Source: a bacterium SCSIO 12696 (GTDB taxonomy: Bacteria; Pseudomonadota; Gammaproteobacteria; Pseudomonadales; Porticoccaceae). Taken from it: a stretch of DNA of 64,000 bases. The position numbers were made by a program, and so were the translations under genes. The notes beneath the pieces were generated by a model. That model was given only the letters and a program-made list of their open reading frames with translations, was not told where the DNA came from and made no database searches. Positions 26,084 to 35,378 of this stretch are shown in pieces; position 1 is the first letter of the stretch; each line of letters begins with the position of its first letter. The DNA lies in contig CP073744.1 of assembly GCA_024397955.1 (NCBI GenBank), positions 434,001 to 498,000 of the forward strand, written 5' to 3'.

Positions 26084-26967
26084 CTCGCCCGGTAGTGGAA
26101 AAACCGTTTACGGTAGCAGGGCGCTCCATGGCCGCTTGCTACTGGCAAGCGGAGCAACCCAAACAAAGCCCAATTCTGGCCCTCCATGGTTGGCTCGACA
26201 ACGCCAACTCGTTCCAGCCATTGGCTCAACAGCTGCCAGATTACTCCATCCTGTCTCTCGATCTCGCCGGCCATGGTCAGAGTGAAGGTCGTTCCGAAGA
26301 TTCCGGTTACAACCTGTGGCAGGACGTCTGGGAAGTGCTGGATGTGATTGAGCAGATGGGCTGGCAGAAGGTCAACCTGATGGGCCATTCCAGAGGCGCG
26401 ATGATCGCAGTGCTGCTGTCTGCGGTGGCGCCACAAGTGGTGGACAAACTGGTGCTTATTGATGGCCTGGTGCCATTACCGATTCCCGAGGCGGATGCCC
26501 CCAGGCAACTGGCTCAGGCAATCGCTGATCGGCACAAATACCGCAGTTACCATCGCCGTCGTCACCGCACTGAGGAGGATGCTCTGAAAGTACGCATGAA
26601 GGGCACCTTCCCATTGAACCGGGAGTCCGCTGCATTGTTCGCAGAGCGTGGTCTTAGCCAAGATCAGGATGGCTTTTATTGGCTGGCAGACCCGCGCTTG
26701 CAGGCGGCTTCAGACAGCAAATACAGCGAAGCCCAACTGCGTGCTTTTATCGAGCAAGTTAGCGCTCCCGTGATATTGTTTTTAGGCAGTGAGCAGATGG
26801 ACATCAAAGAGCGGCTGTTTGCCAGCTTTTGGCAACAAATCAAAACCTGCCAGAAGTGGGTTTTGGAAGGTGGCCACCACCTGCATATGGAAGGCGCGCA
26901 GTCTGCCATTGCCAAACATTTGAAGGTCTTTTTTAACAGCCAAGAGAGCGGTGATGGCAGCTGCTGA
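26065..26967 (+). CDS. Alpha/beta-fold hydrolase
   Basis: A 300-residue hydrolase of the alpha/beta superfamily. The nucleophile elbow is GHSRG (near residue 110), the oxyanion motif is LHGWLDN near residue 37, and the catalytic His lies in EGGHHLHME near the C-terminus. The cap region is rich in basic residues. ATG 26065 lies inside the end of sixA and gives a normal start; a longer frame to 26011 adds residues out of keeping with the family. No signal peptide, so cytoplasmic. Substrate unknown; it may be an esterase. Confidence 0.88.
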   Translation: MVEAALTRPVVEKPFTVAGRSMAACYWQAEQPKQSPILALHGWLDNANSFQPLAQQLPDYSILSLDLAGHGQSEGRSEDSGYNLWQDVWEVLDVIEQMGWQKVNLMGHSRGAMIAVLLSAVAPQVVDKLVLIDGLVPLPIPEADAPRQLAQAIADRHKYRSYHRRRHRTEEDALKVRMKGTFPLNRESAALFAERGLSQDQDGFYWLADPRLQAASDSKYSEAQLRAFIEQVSAPVILFLGSEQMDIKERLFASFWQQIKTCQKWVLEGGHHLHMEGAQSAIAKHLKVFFNSQESGDGSC

Positions 26968-27799
26968 TCGAACACAATGCTGGCTTAATGGCGAGCCCGC
27001 AACGGGTATCGATGCGCTGGATCGTGGCTTGGCTTACGGCCACGGTTTGTTTGAAACCGTTCGCATCGCCAATGGCGTTGCGCCATTGCTTGACTACCAC
27101 CTTCAGCGCCTTGAAAAGGGCCTGCAGGTGCTATCTATTCCCCTCGATCTCGTTGCACTCAAACAGCATTTTATGGACTTTCTCGCTGGCCGGGGTGAAA
27201 AAGGGGTCGTTAAAATCATGGTTACCGCCGGAGTTGGTGGCCGTGGTTATCAGACGCCTGATTGTGTACAGCCCAACACGCTGTTGCTGTGGTATCCATT
27301 GCCGCCGATGTTGACACAAACGGCCCCACTGCGGCTGCGTGTGTGCCAGCACCGATTGCCGTTGCACCCGCCACTGGCAGGGCTCAAACACCTCAACCGC
27401 CTGGATCAGGTGTTGGCTCGACGGGAATGGCAGGACGCTGATATTCACGAAGGGCTGCTTCTGGACGTCGAGGGCCGAGTGATAGAAGCCACCGCCAGCA
27501 ATTTGTTTGCTCTGCACAATGGCGTTTGGGTGACACCAACCCTTGAGCGCTGCGGGGTAGCAGGTGTGATGCGTGAATTGCTGTTAAAAGAGCTGCTTCC
27601 AGGGCTTTCTTTGCCCGTTGAACAGCGTGATATGGGTGTGGATGAGCTGGCTGAAGCGGAGGAACTGTTTTTGTGCAACAGTCTTTACGGTATTTGCCCA
27701 GTGGGCAGTGTCGACGATTTGGCCGATTTTGCCAGCGTTAAGCAGGCTGGGCATTTACAGGTGGCCTTACAGGAGCGTTACCCGTGTTATCGCTGTTAA
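26954..27799 (+). CDS. pabC: Aminodeoxychorismate lyase
   Basis: A 281-residue PLP enzyme of the branched-chain aminotransferase fold IV. It converts 4-amino-4-deoxychorismate to p-aminobenzoate and pyruvate for folate synthesis. The PLP lysine is in GLKHLNRLDQV and the cofactor motif is EATASNLFALHNG. RGLAYGHGLFETVR marks the N-terminus. Its 5' end overlaps the hydrolase gene, and its 3' end overlaps mltG by 16 bases. Its partner pabB is at 49593, and folE at 43419 belongs to the same pathway. Confidence 0.94.
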   Translation: MAAADRTQCWLNGEPATGIDALDRGLAYGHGLFETVRIANGVAPLLDYHLQRLEKGLQVLSIPLDLVALKQHFMDFLAGRGEKGVVKIMVTAGVGGRGYQTPDCVQPNTLLLWYPLPPMLTQTAPLRLRVCQHRLPLHPPLAGLKHLNRLDQVLARREWQDADIHEGLLLDVEGRVIEATASNLFALHNGVWVTPTLERCGVAGVMRELLLKELLPGLSLPVEQRDMGVDELAEAEELFLCNSLYGICPVGSVDDLADFASVKQAGHLQVALQERYPCYRC

Positions 27800-28821
27800 G
27801 GCGTTTATTGGTTGGTGCACTGATAGCCACTGTTCTGCTGGCTATCGGCGGTTACGTCTGGCTGACACACCTTGTTAAACAGCCGCTGTCGCTTGAAGAG
27901 CCTTTGGAGTTTAGCGTTGAGTCGGGCAGTAATCTGACTCGACTGCTGGGCCAATTACACGACCAGCACGATCTGTTCAGTAGCCACATCCAGCAACAAA
28001 GCCTTTTGCTCTACGCTCGCTTTAACGATTTGGGTGATATTCAGGCCGGTGACTATCGTTTGCAGCCCGGTGTTACTCCAATCTCGCTGTTGGATAAACT
28101 CAACAGCGGAGATGTGGTGTACCATCAGGTGACTCTGCCGGAAGGGTTAACGGTTAAGCAGTGGCTGGCCAAACTGCGCGACCAACCTCACTTGCAGGCC
28201 AGCGATTCTGACCAGGAATTATTGGCAGCGGTTAAAGAGGCAAATCCGGAGGGGTGGCTGTTTCCAGACAGTTATCGTTATCACCGCGGTGATAACGCGG
28301 CCGACATTGTTCAGCGTGCCCATCGCACCATGCAGCAAACGCTAACGGAATTGTGGCAGAACCGCGCGCCGGATTTGCCTTATCAAAACCCCTATGAAGC
28401 GCTGGTGATGGCATCGATTATTGAGAAAGAAACAGGGGTGGCTCACGAACGCCCGGCAATAGCCGGTGTATTTGTGCGCCGCTTGCAGCGAGGAATGCGC
28501 CTGCAAACCGATCCAACGGTTATTTATGGCCTGGGGGACAGTTACAAAGGCAACCTGACTCGCACCCATTTACGTCAGCGCACCGCTTACAATACCTACG
28601 TGATTAAAGGGTTGCCGCCAACCCCTATCGCCAATCCGGGGGCGGAAGCTATCTACGCGGCGTTGCATCCGGCGGATGGTAATGCTTTGTACTTTGTAGC
28701 CAAGGGGGATGGCAGCCATTATTTTTCCGCCACCTTAAAAGAACATCAGCGCGCGGTTGACCAGTACCAGCGCCGCCAGCGTCGCAGCGATTACCGCTCG
28801 GCACCACCAGTGAATAAATGA
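27784..28821 (+). CDS. mltG: Endolytic murein transglycosylase MltG
   Basis: A 345-residue inner-membrane protein (YceG) that cuts nascent glycan strands of peptidoglycan. One membrane segment lies at residues 7-28, and a LysM-like region follows. The catalytic domain has EKETGVAHERP with the key Glu, then FVRRLQRGMRLQTDPTVIYG and TYVIKGLPPTPIANPG. The GTG start overlaps pabC by 16 bases. The order pabC-mltG-tmk-holB is conserved in gammaproteobacteria. Confidence 0.96.
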   Translation: MLSLLRRLLVGALIATVLLAIGGYVWLTHLVKQPLSLEEPLEFSVESGSNLTRLLGQLHDQHDLFSSHIQQQSLLLYARFNDLGDIQAGDYRLQPGVTPISLLDKLNSGDVVYHQVTLPEGLTVKQWLAKLRDQPHLQASDSDQELLAAVKEANPEGWLFPDSYRYHRGDNAADIVQRAHRTMQQTLTELWQNRAPDLPYQNPYEALVMASIIEKETGVAHERPAIAGVFVRRLQRGMRLQTDPTVIYGLGDSYKGNLTRTHLRQRTAYNTYVIKGLPPTPIANPGAEAIYAALHPADGNALYFVAKGDGSHYFSATLKEHQRAVDQYQRRQRRSDYRSAPPVNK

Positions 28822-28844
28822 CTTTAAATAATTAAGGTAATCCA

Positions 28845-29483
28845 TTGAAAATAGGCCGATTTATAACGGTTGAAGGCACAGAGGGGGTGGGCAAAACCAC
28901 CAATATGGCTTTTATCCAACAGTGGTTGCAGAGCAATAATCTGCCATTTATTACTACCCGTGAACCGGGCGGTACACCGCTGGCAGAAGACGTGCGCAGC
29001 TTGTTGCTATCTCCCCGGCAAGAGTCCGTGGATGAAACCGCAGAATTGCTGCTCATGTTTGCTGCCCGGGCGCAGCATATCGCCCGGGTGATCAAGCCCG
29101 CTCTGGCTGCTGGTCAATGGGTGTTGTGCGATCGCTTTACCGACGCCACTTACGCTTATCAAGGCGGGGGCCGAGGTCAACCACTGGAAAAGATTGCCCA
29201 ATTGGAAACCCTGGTGCAGGGGCAGTTACACCCGGATTTGACGTTGATTCTGGATTTGTCGGTGGAGGAGGGCTTGCGTCGTGCTCATAACCGCAGTGCG
29301 CCGGACCGTTTCGAGCAGGAAAAGCAGCAATTTTTTGCCAATGTTCGAGCCATGTACCTGCAGCGGGCTGAGCAGCAGCCGCAGCGCTGTAAAGTGATTG
29401 ATGCTTCTGAATCGTTGCCACAAGTGCAAGATCGAATCGGAGCGGTGTTGAATCAATTCTTAGCGAGTCACAGCCATGGCTGA
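28845..29483 (+). CDS. tmk: Thymidylate kinase
   Basis: A 212-residue kinase that turns dTMP into dTDP. The P-loop EGTEGVGKTT is at residues 8-17, and the substrate motif TREPGGTPLAED and DRFTDATYAYQGGGRG follow. It starts with TTG, because no ATG or GTG lies before the P-loop in frame. It overlaps holB by eight bases. Confidence 0.97.
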   Translation: MKIGRFITVEGTEGVGKTTNMAFIQQWLQSNNLPFITTREPGGTPLAEDVRSLLLSPRQESVDETAELLLMFAARAQHIARVIKPALAAGQWVLCDRFTDATYAYQGGGRGQPLEKIAQLETLVQGQLHPDLTLILDLSVEEGLRRAHNRSAPDRFEQEKQQFFANVRAMYLQRAEQQPQRCKVIDASESLPQVQDRIGAVLNQFLASHSHG

Positions 29484-30435
29484 GCAACCACAAACACTGG
29501 CCATGCCTTACCCTTGGCAGGGTGGGGTTTGGGACGACATGGTGGGCCAACACCGGCGCGATCGGCTACCTCACGCATTGATGGTGGCGGGCCCGTCGGA
29601 AGTGGGCAAAATTCAGTTTGCCCGGGCTCTGGCACAGCGAGTCATTTGCACCGAGCCCCTGGGGGATTACGCCTGCGGCACTTGCAAGGCCTGTAAGCTG
29701 GTGGCCGCAGACAGCTTTCCCGACTTGAAAATTGTGTCTCCGGAAGAGCCTGGCAAGGCGATCAAAATCGACCAGATAAGAGCGCTTTGCCAGTTTATGT
29801 CGAAAACCGCCCAGCAGGGCGGTTGGAAGGTGGCCCTAATCGAGCCTGCTGAAGCCATGAACGTCAACGCCGCCAATGCGTTGCTGAAAAGCCTGGAAGA
29901 ACCTGGGGAAAACACTCTGCTGATTCTGGTTTGCCACCAGCTATCACGGGTGCCCGCTACCGTTCGCAGCCGCTGCCGAATGGTGAATTTCCCGATTCCG
30001 GATGTATCCAGCAGTCGCGACTGGCTGGGCAAGGTGGCCAGTGGTGATCAAGACCCGTCATGGTTATTGCAGGAAGCCGGGGGCCGGCCACTGCATGCGC
30101 TCAGGTTGGTGGAAAGTGACCTGCTGGAGCAGCGGGGCGAGTTTTACCAGTTGCTGGATGACTTGGCTGAACACAGGCTCTCGGCGGTTCTGGCTGCTGA
30201 GCGCTGTCATCGTCAAAAGCCACAGCGGTTACTGAAATGGCTGTTAGCGCGAGTAGAGGGAGCGATACGTGAATACCCTGGAGAGCCGTCTACCCGCAAG
30301 TGGTTTCACCTGTTGGATCGCATTAACAACGCCAGGCGAGAAGTAGACAGTGCCAGCAACCCCAACATGCAGCTTTTGTGGGAATCACTGCTGTTGGATT
30401 GGCAGAGCCTGGGCAGTGTTTCCCGTCAAGGATGA
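29476..30435 (+). CDS. holB: DNA polymerase III subunit delta'
   Basis: A 319-residue AAA+ subunit of the clamp loader. The N-terminal domain has GPSEVGKIQFARALA as a degenerate P-loop, typical for delta', which does not hydrolyse ATP. The zinc module CGTCKACKL (with the earlier C) and the SRC motif (VRSRC) follow, and ANALLKSLEEP is characteristic. It follows tmk with an eight-base overlap. Confidence 0.95.
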   Translation: MAEQPQTLAMPYPWQGGVWDDMVGQHRRDRLPHALMVAGPSEVGKIQFARALAQRVICTEPLGDYACGTCKACKLVAADSFPDLKIVSPEEPGKAIKIDQIRALCQFMSKTAQQGGWKVALIEPAEAMNVNAANALLKSLEEPGENTLLILVCHQLSRVPATVRSRCRMVNFPIPDVSSSRDWLGKVASGDQDPSWLLQEAGGRPLHALRLVESDLLEQRGEFYQLLDDLAEHRLSAVLAAERCHRQKPQRLLKWLLARVEGAIREYPGEPSTRKWFHLLDRINNARREVDSASNPNMQLLWESLLLDWQSLGSVSRQG

Positions 30436-30499
30436 TTGCTACTGGCCACACCATGACGTACTATCACAACTGCAACAATAACAAGGCATTACAAAGTCT

Positions 30500-30853
30500 A
30501 TGGACGCGCTAGGCGGCGGTGTACGCAACGGCATTCTCAATTTAAAACTGTCTTCCCAGGAGGAGCTGTACGCCTCCTATATGCCTTTTATTACTAATGG
30601 GGGATTGTTCGTGCCCAGCAAGCAAGAATATTTGCTGGGTGACGAAGTGTTTGTGTTGCTGCAGTTGATGGATGAACCAGAGAAAATCCCCATTACCGGC
30701 AAGGTGGTGTGGATGTCGCCAAAAGGTCTGGGTGGTCAGCGCAAGCAGGGCATCGGTATTCAGCTGGATGAGGCCAATATTGAGCTGCTTGGCAAAATAG
30801 AAGCCTATCTGGCGGGGCTGCTGCAGAGTGCTGAACACACGTACACCATGTAA
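30500..30853 (+). CDS. PilZ-domain protein
   Basis: A 117-residue PilZ protein, as found between holB and tatD in Pseudomonas-type genomes, where it takes part in type IV pilus assembly. Motifs: ITNGGLFVPS, then LGDEVFVLLQL, ITGKVVWMSPKG and GIGIQL. The N-terminal RxxxR motif for cyclic-di-GMP is not evident, so it probably does not bind the nucleotide strongly, like PilZ itself. Confidence 0.9.
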   Translation: MDALGGGVRNGILNLKLSSQEELYASYMPFITNGGLFVPSKQEYLLGDEVFVLLQLMDEPEKIPITGKVVWMSPKGLGGQRKQGIGIQLDEANIELLGKIEAYLAGLLQSAEHTYTM

Positions 30854-30898
30854 CCAGCGGCTTTTCTAGCAACCAACTGCGCGGCTTTACTCTCCTTC

Positions 30899-31681
30899 AT
30901 GCTTGTTGACTCCCACTGTCATCTCGACCACCTCAACTGTGATCATTATTCCAGTGGTCTCAGTGAGCTCTTGGACACCGCTCGCGACCGCGGTGTGCAA
31001 GGGTTTCTGAGTGTTGCAGTAGATTTGGATTCCTCAGCCAATATTCAGCAGCTTGCTCAAGCGCACGATGATATGTGGGTATCTGCGGGTGTTCACCCAC
31101 TGCAAAAACAGCTGCCCCCATTGCCGGATGTGGCACGGCTTACTGAGCTGGCTCAACACCCCAAAGTCGTGGCCCTGGGAGAAACCGGCCTCGACTATCA
31201 CTACAGTGAGGATACCGCCGATTGGCAGCGGGAGAGCTTTAAGCGCCATTTGCAGGTGGGCAAACAATTGGCAAAACCGGTGATTGTGCATACCCGTGAA
31301 GCCCGTCAGGAAACACTGGATGCCATCGACCGCTACGGCTGCCGCCACAGCGCCGGGGTACTGCACTGTTTTACCGAAACCATGGAGATGGCCCGTGAAG
31401 CCATCGAGCTGGGTTACTTTATTTCGTTTTCTGGCATTATCACCTTTCGCAGCGCCGATGCGCTTCGCGAAGTGGTGAAGCAAATGCCGCTAGAGCGCAT
31501 TCTGGTTGAAACTGACTCCCCGTGGCTGGCTCCCGTACCTTATCGGGGCAAACAGAATGAGCCGCAATATGTAGTGGAAGTGGCTCGTTGTATCGCTGAG
31601 CTAAAAGACGTCAGTGAGCAGCAGGTGATCGAACACACCGGCGAGAACTTTCGCCGTTTATTTTTGACTTCTCAGGCGTAA
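30899..31681 (+). CDS. TatD-family metal-dependent DNase
   Basis: A 260-residue TatD/YcfH-type hydrolase with 3'-5' DNase activity in the family. Metal ligands: DSHCHLDH at residues 3-10, GETGLDYHY, VIVHTREA, the His in LHCFTET and the Asp in VETDSPWLAP. It starts with ATG 45 bases after the PilZ gene and lies four bases before the dUTPase gene, so it probably shares their transcript. Confidence 0.95.
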   Translation: MLVDSHCHLDHLNCDHYSSGLSELLDTARDRGVQGFLSVAVDLDSSANIQQLAQAHDDMWVSAGVHPLQKQLPPLPDVARLTELAQHPKVVALGETGLDYHYSEDTADWQRESFKRHLQVGKQLAKPVIVHTREARQETLDAIDRYGCRHSAGVLHCFTETMEMAREAIELGYFISFSGIITFRSADALREVVKQMPLERILVETDSPWLAPVPYRGKQNEPQYVVEVARCIAELKDVSEQQVIEHTGENFRRLFLTSQA

Positions 31682-31684
31682 CTT

Positions 31685-32290
31685 ATGCAACAACAGATTT
31701 TGACCATGCTGGAACTGCAAGACGGTATGAACAGCAAAGTTCACAGCGATTGGCGTGAGCGCGGCTTTGAATGGTATCGAGCCATCTGGATTGAGTGTGG
31801 TGAACTGATGGACCACTACGGTTGGAAATGGTGGAAGCACCAGCAGCCGGATACCGATCAGGTAAAGCTTGAGCTGGTGGACATTTGGCATTTCGGCCTC
31901 AGCATTCTGTTGCTGCAAGGAAATTCTGGTGAAGAGATTGCCAAGCGTGTACAAGCGGAGTTGCGCGGGCAGGGCGATGATTTTCGCAATGACTTGGAGT
32001 CTTTTACTCAAACAACTCTGGAGACCAAAGGCTTTGACATTCCAGGGTTTGCTCGCTTGATGGCCGGTATCGATATGGACTTCGATGAACTCTATGTACG
32101 CTATGTGGGCAAAAATGTACTGAATTTCTTCCGCCAGGACCATGGCTACAAAGATGGCAGCTATATCAAGGTGTGGAATGGCCGCGAAGACAACGAGCAT
32201 TTGGTGGAAGCGGTGCAAGCGTTGGATACCGCAAGTACTGACTTCAAAGACCAGCTCTACGCTGCCCTCGAAGCCCGCTATCCAGGCTAG
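31685..32290 (+). CDS. Dimeric all-alpha dUTPase-like NTP pyrophosphohydrolase
   Basis: A 201-residue all-alpha enzyme of the dimeric dUTPase/MazG superfamily, which hydrolyses dUTP to dUMP and pyrophosphate. The metal-binding ExxE...ExxD arrangement is seen as WIECGELMDHYGWKWWK and ELVDIWHFG. It differs from the trimeric Dut found in most bacteria. It may follow tatD in the same operon and ends at a clear terminator. Confidence 0.85.
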   Translation: MQQQILTMLELQDGMNSKVHSDWRERGFEWYRAIWIECGELMDHYGWKWWKHQQPDTDQVKLELVDIWHFGLSILLLQGNSGEEIAKRVQAELRGQGDDFRNDLESFTQTTLETKGFDIPGFARLMAGIDMDFDELYVRYVGKNVLNFFRQDHGYKDGSYIKVWNGREDNEHLVEAVQALDTASTDFKDQLYAALEARYPG

Positions 32291-32322
32291 CCTGACTACC
32301 CCCTTTAAAGGCATTCAGATAT

Positions 32323-32357
32323 AACCGCCGATCCCGTATAATTCGGCGGTTTTTTTA
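32323..32357 (+). terminator. Rho-independent terminator before mdh
   Basis: Stem AACCGCCGA/TCGGCGGTT (32323-32331 with 32343-32351), an 11-base loop and a run of T residues. Confidence 0.88.
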
Positions 32358-32391
32358 ATTACTCAACCTTATAACTATTCGGAGAGTCCTC

Positions 32392-33372
32392 GTGAAAGCA
32401 CCTGTACGCGTTGCCGTGACTGGCGCAGCCGGTCAAATCAGTTACTCCTTGCTGTTTCGTATCGCCTCTGGCGATATGCTGGGCAAAGATCAACCGGTTA
32501 TCTTGCAAATGCTGGAAATTACCCCGGCTCTGGACGCCCTCAAAGGTGTGGCCATGGAACTTGAAGACTGTGCCTTTCCGCTGTTGCAGGGCATGGTGCA
32601 AAGTGATGACCCCAATGTAGCCTTCAAAGACGCCGACTACGCGTTGCTGGTAGGTGCACGCCCTCGTGGCCCCGGTATGGAGCGCAAAGACCTGCTGGAA
32701 GCCAATGCGGCTATTTTCTCTGTGCAGGGTAAAGCCCTGAACGATCACGCTTCTCGCGATGTGAAGGTTTTGGTTGTCGGTAACCCCGCCAACACTAACG
32801 CCCTGATCGCCCAGCGCAATGCGCCGGATCTGGATCCACGCAACTTTACGGCGATGATGCGCCTGGATCACAACCGCGCCATGTCCCAGCTGGCCAACAA
32901 GCTGGATGTACACAGCAGCGACATCACCAAGATGACTGTGTGGGGCAACCACTCTGCTACTCAATACCCGGATCTGCATACCGCTATCGTCAATGACAAG
33001 GTGGCCATCGAGCAGGTTGAGCAAGACTGGTACGAAAATGACTTTATCCCCACTGTGCAACAGCGCGGTGCAGCCATTATTAATGCCCGCGGTGCTTCTT
33101 CCGCCGCTTCTGCCGCCAATGCAGCTATCGATCATATTCGCAGCTGGGCCCTGGGTACTGCAGACGGTGACTGGGTGAGCATGGGCATATACAGCGATGG
33201 CTCCTACGGTATCGAAGAGGGCTTGATCTATTCTTACCCCTGCACCTGCAAAGACGGCGACTGGCAAATTGTTCAGGGCCTGGAAGTGAATGATTTCTCC
33301 CGCGCCAGAATGGCAGCCACTGAACAAGAGCTGAAAGAAGAGCGTGACGGAGTGGCTCACTTGCTGCCCTGA
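32392..33372 (+). CDS. mdh: Malate dehydrogenase
   Basis: A 326-residue NAD-dependent malate dehydrogenase of the cytosolic-type clade, acting in the TCA cycle. The Rossmann motif [11 protein letters not shown] lies near residue 10. [15 protein letters not shown] is the mobile substrate loop with its Arg residues, and [14 protein letters not shown] and the catalytic His in VWGNHSATQ follow. GTG start, preceded by GGAGAG at six bases. The terminator at 33418-33456 ends it. Confidence 0.97.
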   Translation: MKAPVRVAVTGAAGQISYSLLFRIASGDMLGKDQPVILQMLEITPALDALKGVAMELEDCAFPLLQGMVQSDDPNVAFKDADYALLVGARPRGPGMERKDLLEANAAIFSVQGKALNDHASRDVKVLVVGNPANTNALIAQRNAPDLDPRNFTAMMRLDHNRAMSQLANKLDVHSSDITKMTVWGNHSATQYPDLHTAIVNDKVAIEQVEQDWYENDFIPTVQQRGAAIINARGASSAASAANAAIDHIRSWALGTADGDWVSMGIYSDGSYGIEEGLIYSYPCTCKDGDWQIVQGLEVNDFSRARMAATEQELKEERDGVAHLLP

Positions 33373-33417
33373 TGCGTGAGCTACTTGAAAACTGCCTTAT
33401 GGCGGTTTAAGTGACTG

Positions 33418-33456
33418 ACAAACCCTGGCTTTTGCTGGGGTTTGTTATTTTTGGTA
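33418..33456 (+). terminator. Rho-independent terminator after mdh
   Basis: Stem ACAAACCC/GGGTTTGT with TGGCTTTTGCTG inside, followed by TATTTTTGG. The rest of the gap to the sigma-factor gene shows no gene. Confidence 0.8.
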
Positions 33457-33590
33457 GCCGCTTAGATTCGGGTCTATTTTTACGGTTTTTATCGACTGAC
33501 TTGTTTTATGTCTAGGGCAGCAGTATCGCCTTTCGAGTCGTTATAGCGCCTTTAGCGCGGGGTAATGCCAGAAACAGGGGACCTGGTTCA

Positions 33591-34175
33591 TTGGGCAAAA
33601 AAAACTTATCGAACATTTCCAGCTTTTTTATAGAGCACAGCCTGTTTTTGAAAAAATTCTTAGCCAGGTTTTTAACGTCTGAGCAGGACATTGAAGATGT
33701 TGCTCAAGAGGCTTATTTGAAAGCGTATTGTGCCGAAAAAGACCGCGGCGACATTGAGCAGCCAAAGGCTTTTTTGTTCACCATTGCAAAAAATTTGGCG
33801 CTGAATGAGCTCAACAAAAAGAGCCGACAGATAACCAAGTATTTGGAAGACTGTGAAGAGTTGGTCGAATTGGATAAGGGGCAGACCCCTGATAGCCAGT
33901 TCGAAGCGGTGGAAACGCTCAGCATTTACTGTGAGGCCATTGCCAGCCTTCCGGAGAAAAGTCGCCGTGTGTATTTAATGCGGAAAGTCCATGGCCTGCC
34001 TCATAAAGAGATTGCGAAACGGCTAGAAATGTCACTGAGCTCTGTAGAGAAGCATCTGAAGTTCGGCGTCTTAAGCTGTAGAGATTATATAGATTCAAAA
34101 CAAATGAGTACTGATCAAAAAGTAGAGATTCCTGTCTCGGAATTGGCTTCGACCAAGGAGGCAGGTAATGAATAA
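33591..34175 (+). CDS. ECF sigma factor, FecI type
   Basis: A 194-residue extracytoplasmic-function sigma-70 factor. Region 2 (about residues 25-90) has EQDIEDVAQEAYLKAY and FLFTIAKNLALNELNKK. Region 4 (about 125-175) has LPEKSRRVYLMRKVHGLPHKEIAKRLEMS. It starts with TTG 33591 behind AGGGG. It overlaps the FecR gene by eight bases, the typical layout of a sigma/anti-sigma pair. Together with the STN-bearing receptor at 35379 it should form a surface-signalling switch that turns on receptor and perhaps GGT 3 expression when substrate binds. Confidence 0.93.
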   Translation: MGKKNLSNISSFFIEHSLFLKKFLARFLTSEQDIEDVAQEAYLKAYCAEKDRGDIEQPKAFLFTIAKNLALNELNKKSRQITKYLEDCEELVELDKGQTPDSQFEAVETLSIYCEAIASLPEKSRRVYLMRKVHGLPHKEIAKRLEMSLSSVEKHLKFGVLSCRDYIDSKQMSTDQKVEIPVSELASTKEAGNE

Positions 34176-35310
34176 GTCTTCTTCGTTAAAAGCGCATGCT
34201 GCTGTTTCTGAGCAAGCGGCAGACTGGCTGATAAGAATGGATGGCGACAAGCCCTTGACCAAGGCAGAGCTAAAGGAACTCGGTGAATGGTTGCATCGTA
34301 GTCCCATGCATCGCAGTGAGCTGGAAAGCCTGTATGCGTTATGGAGCGACAATGTGCTTACTGAGTTAATGCAGCCTTTACATCAGGGTGTCTCTACTGA
34401 TAAAGCAGAGTTTGTAGAAAGAAAAGGCTCTATTACGCGTTCCCCTTGGCGATGGGCCGCTATGGCAAGTTGTATTTTGTGTGTTTGTGTCCTGGCATTT
34501 TTGAATTTCTCTACAAGGCAGGAGCTTGGCAACGGTAATGGAATCTATGCTACCAGCATCGGCGAGCAGAAAACGCTTTCATTGCTGGATGGCTCGACAG
34601 TACTCCTGAATACCAACAGTGAGCTAGAAGTTAGTTATGCAGAAACACACAGAAGTGTGTACTTGCTTCGTGGCGAGGCCTATTTTGAAGTTGCCAAAAA
34701 TGCTGACAGGCCATTCCGGGTATATGCTGGAAGTGGACGTATACAGGCTATTGGCACAGCGTTTTCTGTTCATGTTCAGGAAAGTGATGTGAGTGTCTTA
34801 GTTGCTGAGGGGAGTGTAGCCTTTGCGCCTGTGCAGCAAGCCTTAACGGAGGGCCAGGTAACCCAATCAAATGAACAAATCAGTCAGAAAGATACGTACG
34901 GTAAAAACCGCTCAATAGATGTTGATTCTTCCCAGTTAGAACCCGTTGCCGAGAGCATACTCAATGCCGGAGAATCAGGAACTATAGCGTTGTTAGTAAA
35001 AAAACACACCGACACTGCAAAGGTTGAGAAAAAATCGATCCCGTCTAGCGAATTATTTCGAAAACATTCATGGCGCGATGGTTACCTGACGTTCTCAGGT
35101 GAAAGTCTTGAAGACGCTATGCAAGAAGTGAGTCGTTATACCACAATGTCCATTGAAATTACGGACCAAAAAGTAGCTGGTATCCCCATAGGAGGCCGTT
35201 TTAAATTTGATGAAATGGAAAAGATGTTCGATATTCTGGAGCAGGGTTTTGGCATAGATGTACACAGGGTTGGCGAAAATAGAGTGCAGCTTTCCTCGAT
35301 TAAAAAATAA
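34168..35310 (+). CDS. FecR-family anti-sigma factor
   Basis: A 380-residue inner-membrane regulator. Residues of about 10-60 (AADWLIRMDGDKPLTKAEL and after) form the cytoplasmic sigma-binding DUF4880-type region. A membrane segment lies at about 93-112. The periplasmic FecR domain (about 120-225) has SLLDGSTVLLNTNSELEV and LLRGEAYFEVAKNADRPF. The C-terminal domain of about 290-380 resembles the STN-like DUF4974 module that meets the receptor. It overlaps the sigma gene by eight bases. Confidence 0.92.
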   Translation: MNKSSSLKAHAAVSEQAADWLIRMDGDKPLTKAELKELGEWLHRSPMHRSELESLYALWSDNVLTELMQPLHQGVSTDKAEFVERKGSITRSPWRWAAMASCILCVCVLAFLNFSTRQELGNGNGIYATSIGEQKTLSLLDGSTVLLNTNSELEVSYAETHRSVYLLRGEAYFEVAKNADRPFRVYAGSGRIQAIGTAFSVHVQESDVSVLVAEGSVAFAPVQQALTEGQVTQSNEQISQKDTYGKNRSIDVDSSQLEPVAESILNAGESGTIALLVKKHTDTAKVEKKSIPSSELFRKHSWRDGYLTFSGESLEDAMQEVSRYTTMSIEITDQKVAGIPIGGRFKFDEMEKMFDILEQGFGIDVHRVGENRVQLSSIKK

Positions 35311-35378
35311 TTTAAGTAATTCGAATAAAATTTTTACGGTTTCTCTACATTGATTTGTTATATCCCTGAGGGGTTGCC

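Noticed and set aside
27784..27799. Frameshift joining pabC and mltG
   Set aside because: The 16-base overlap is in different frames and both proteins have complete, family-typical ends; such overlaps are usual in this operon.
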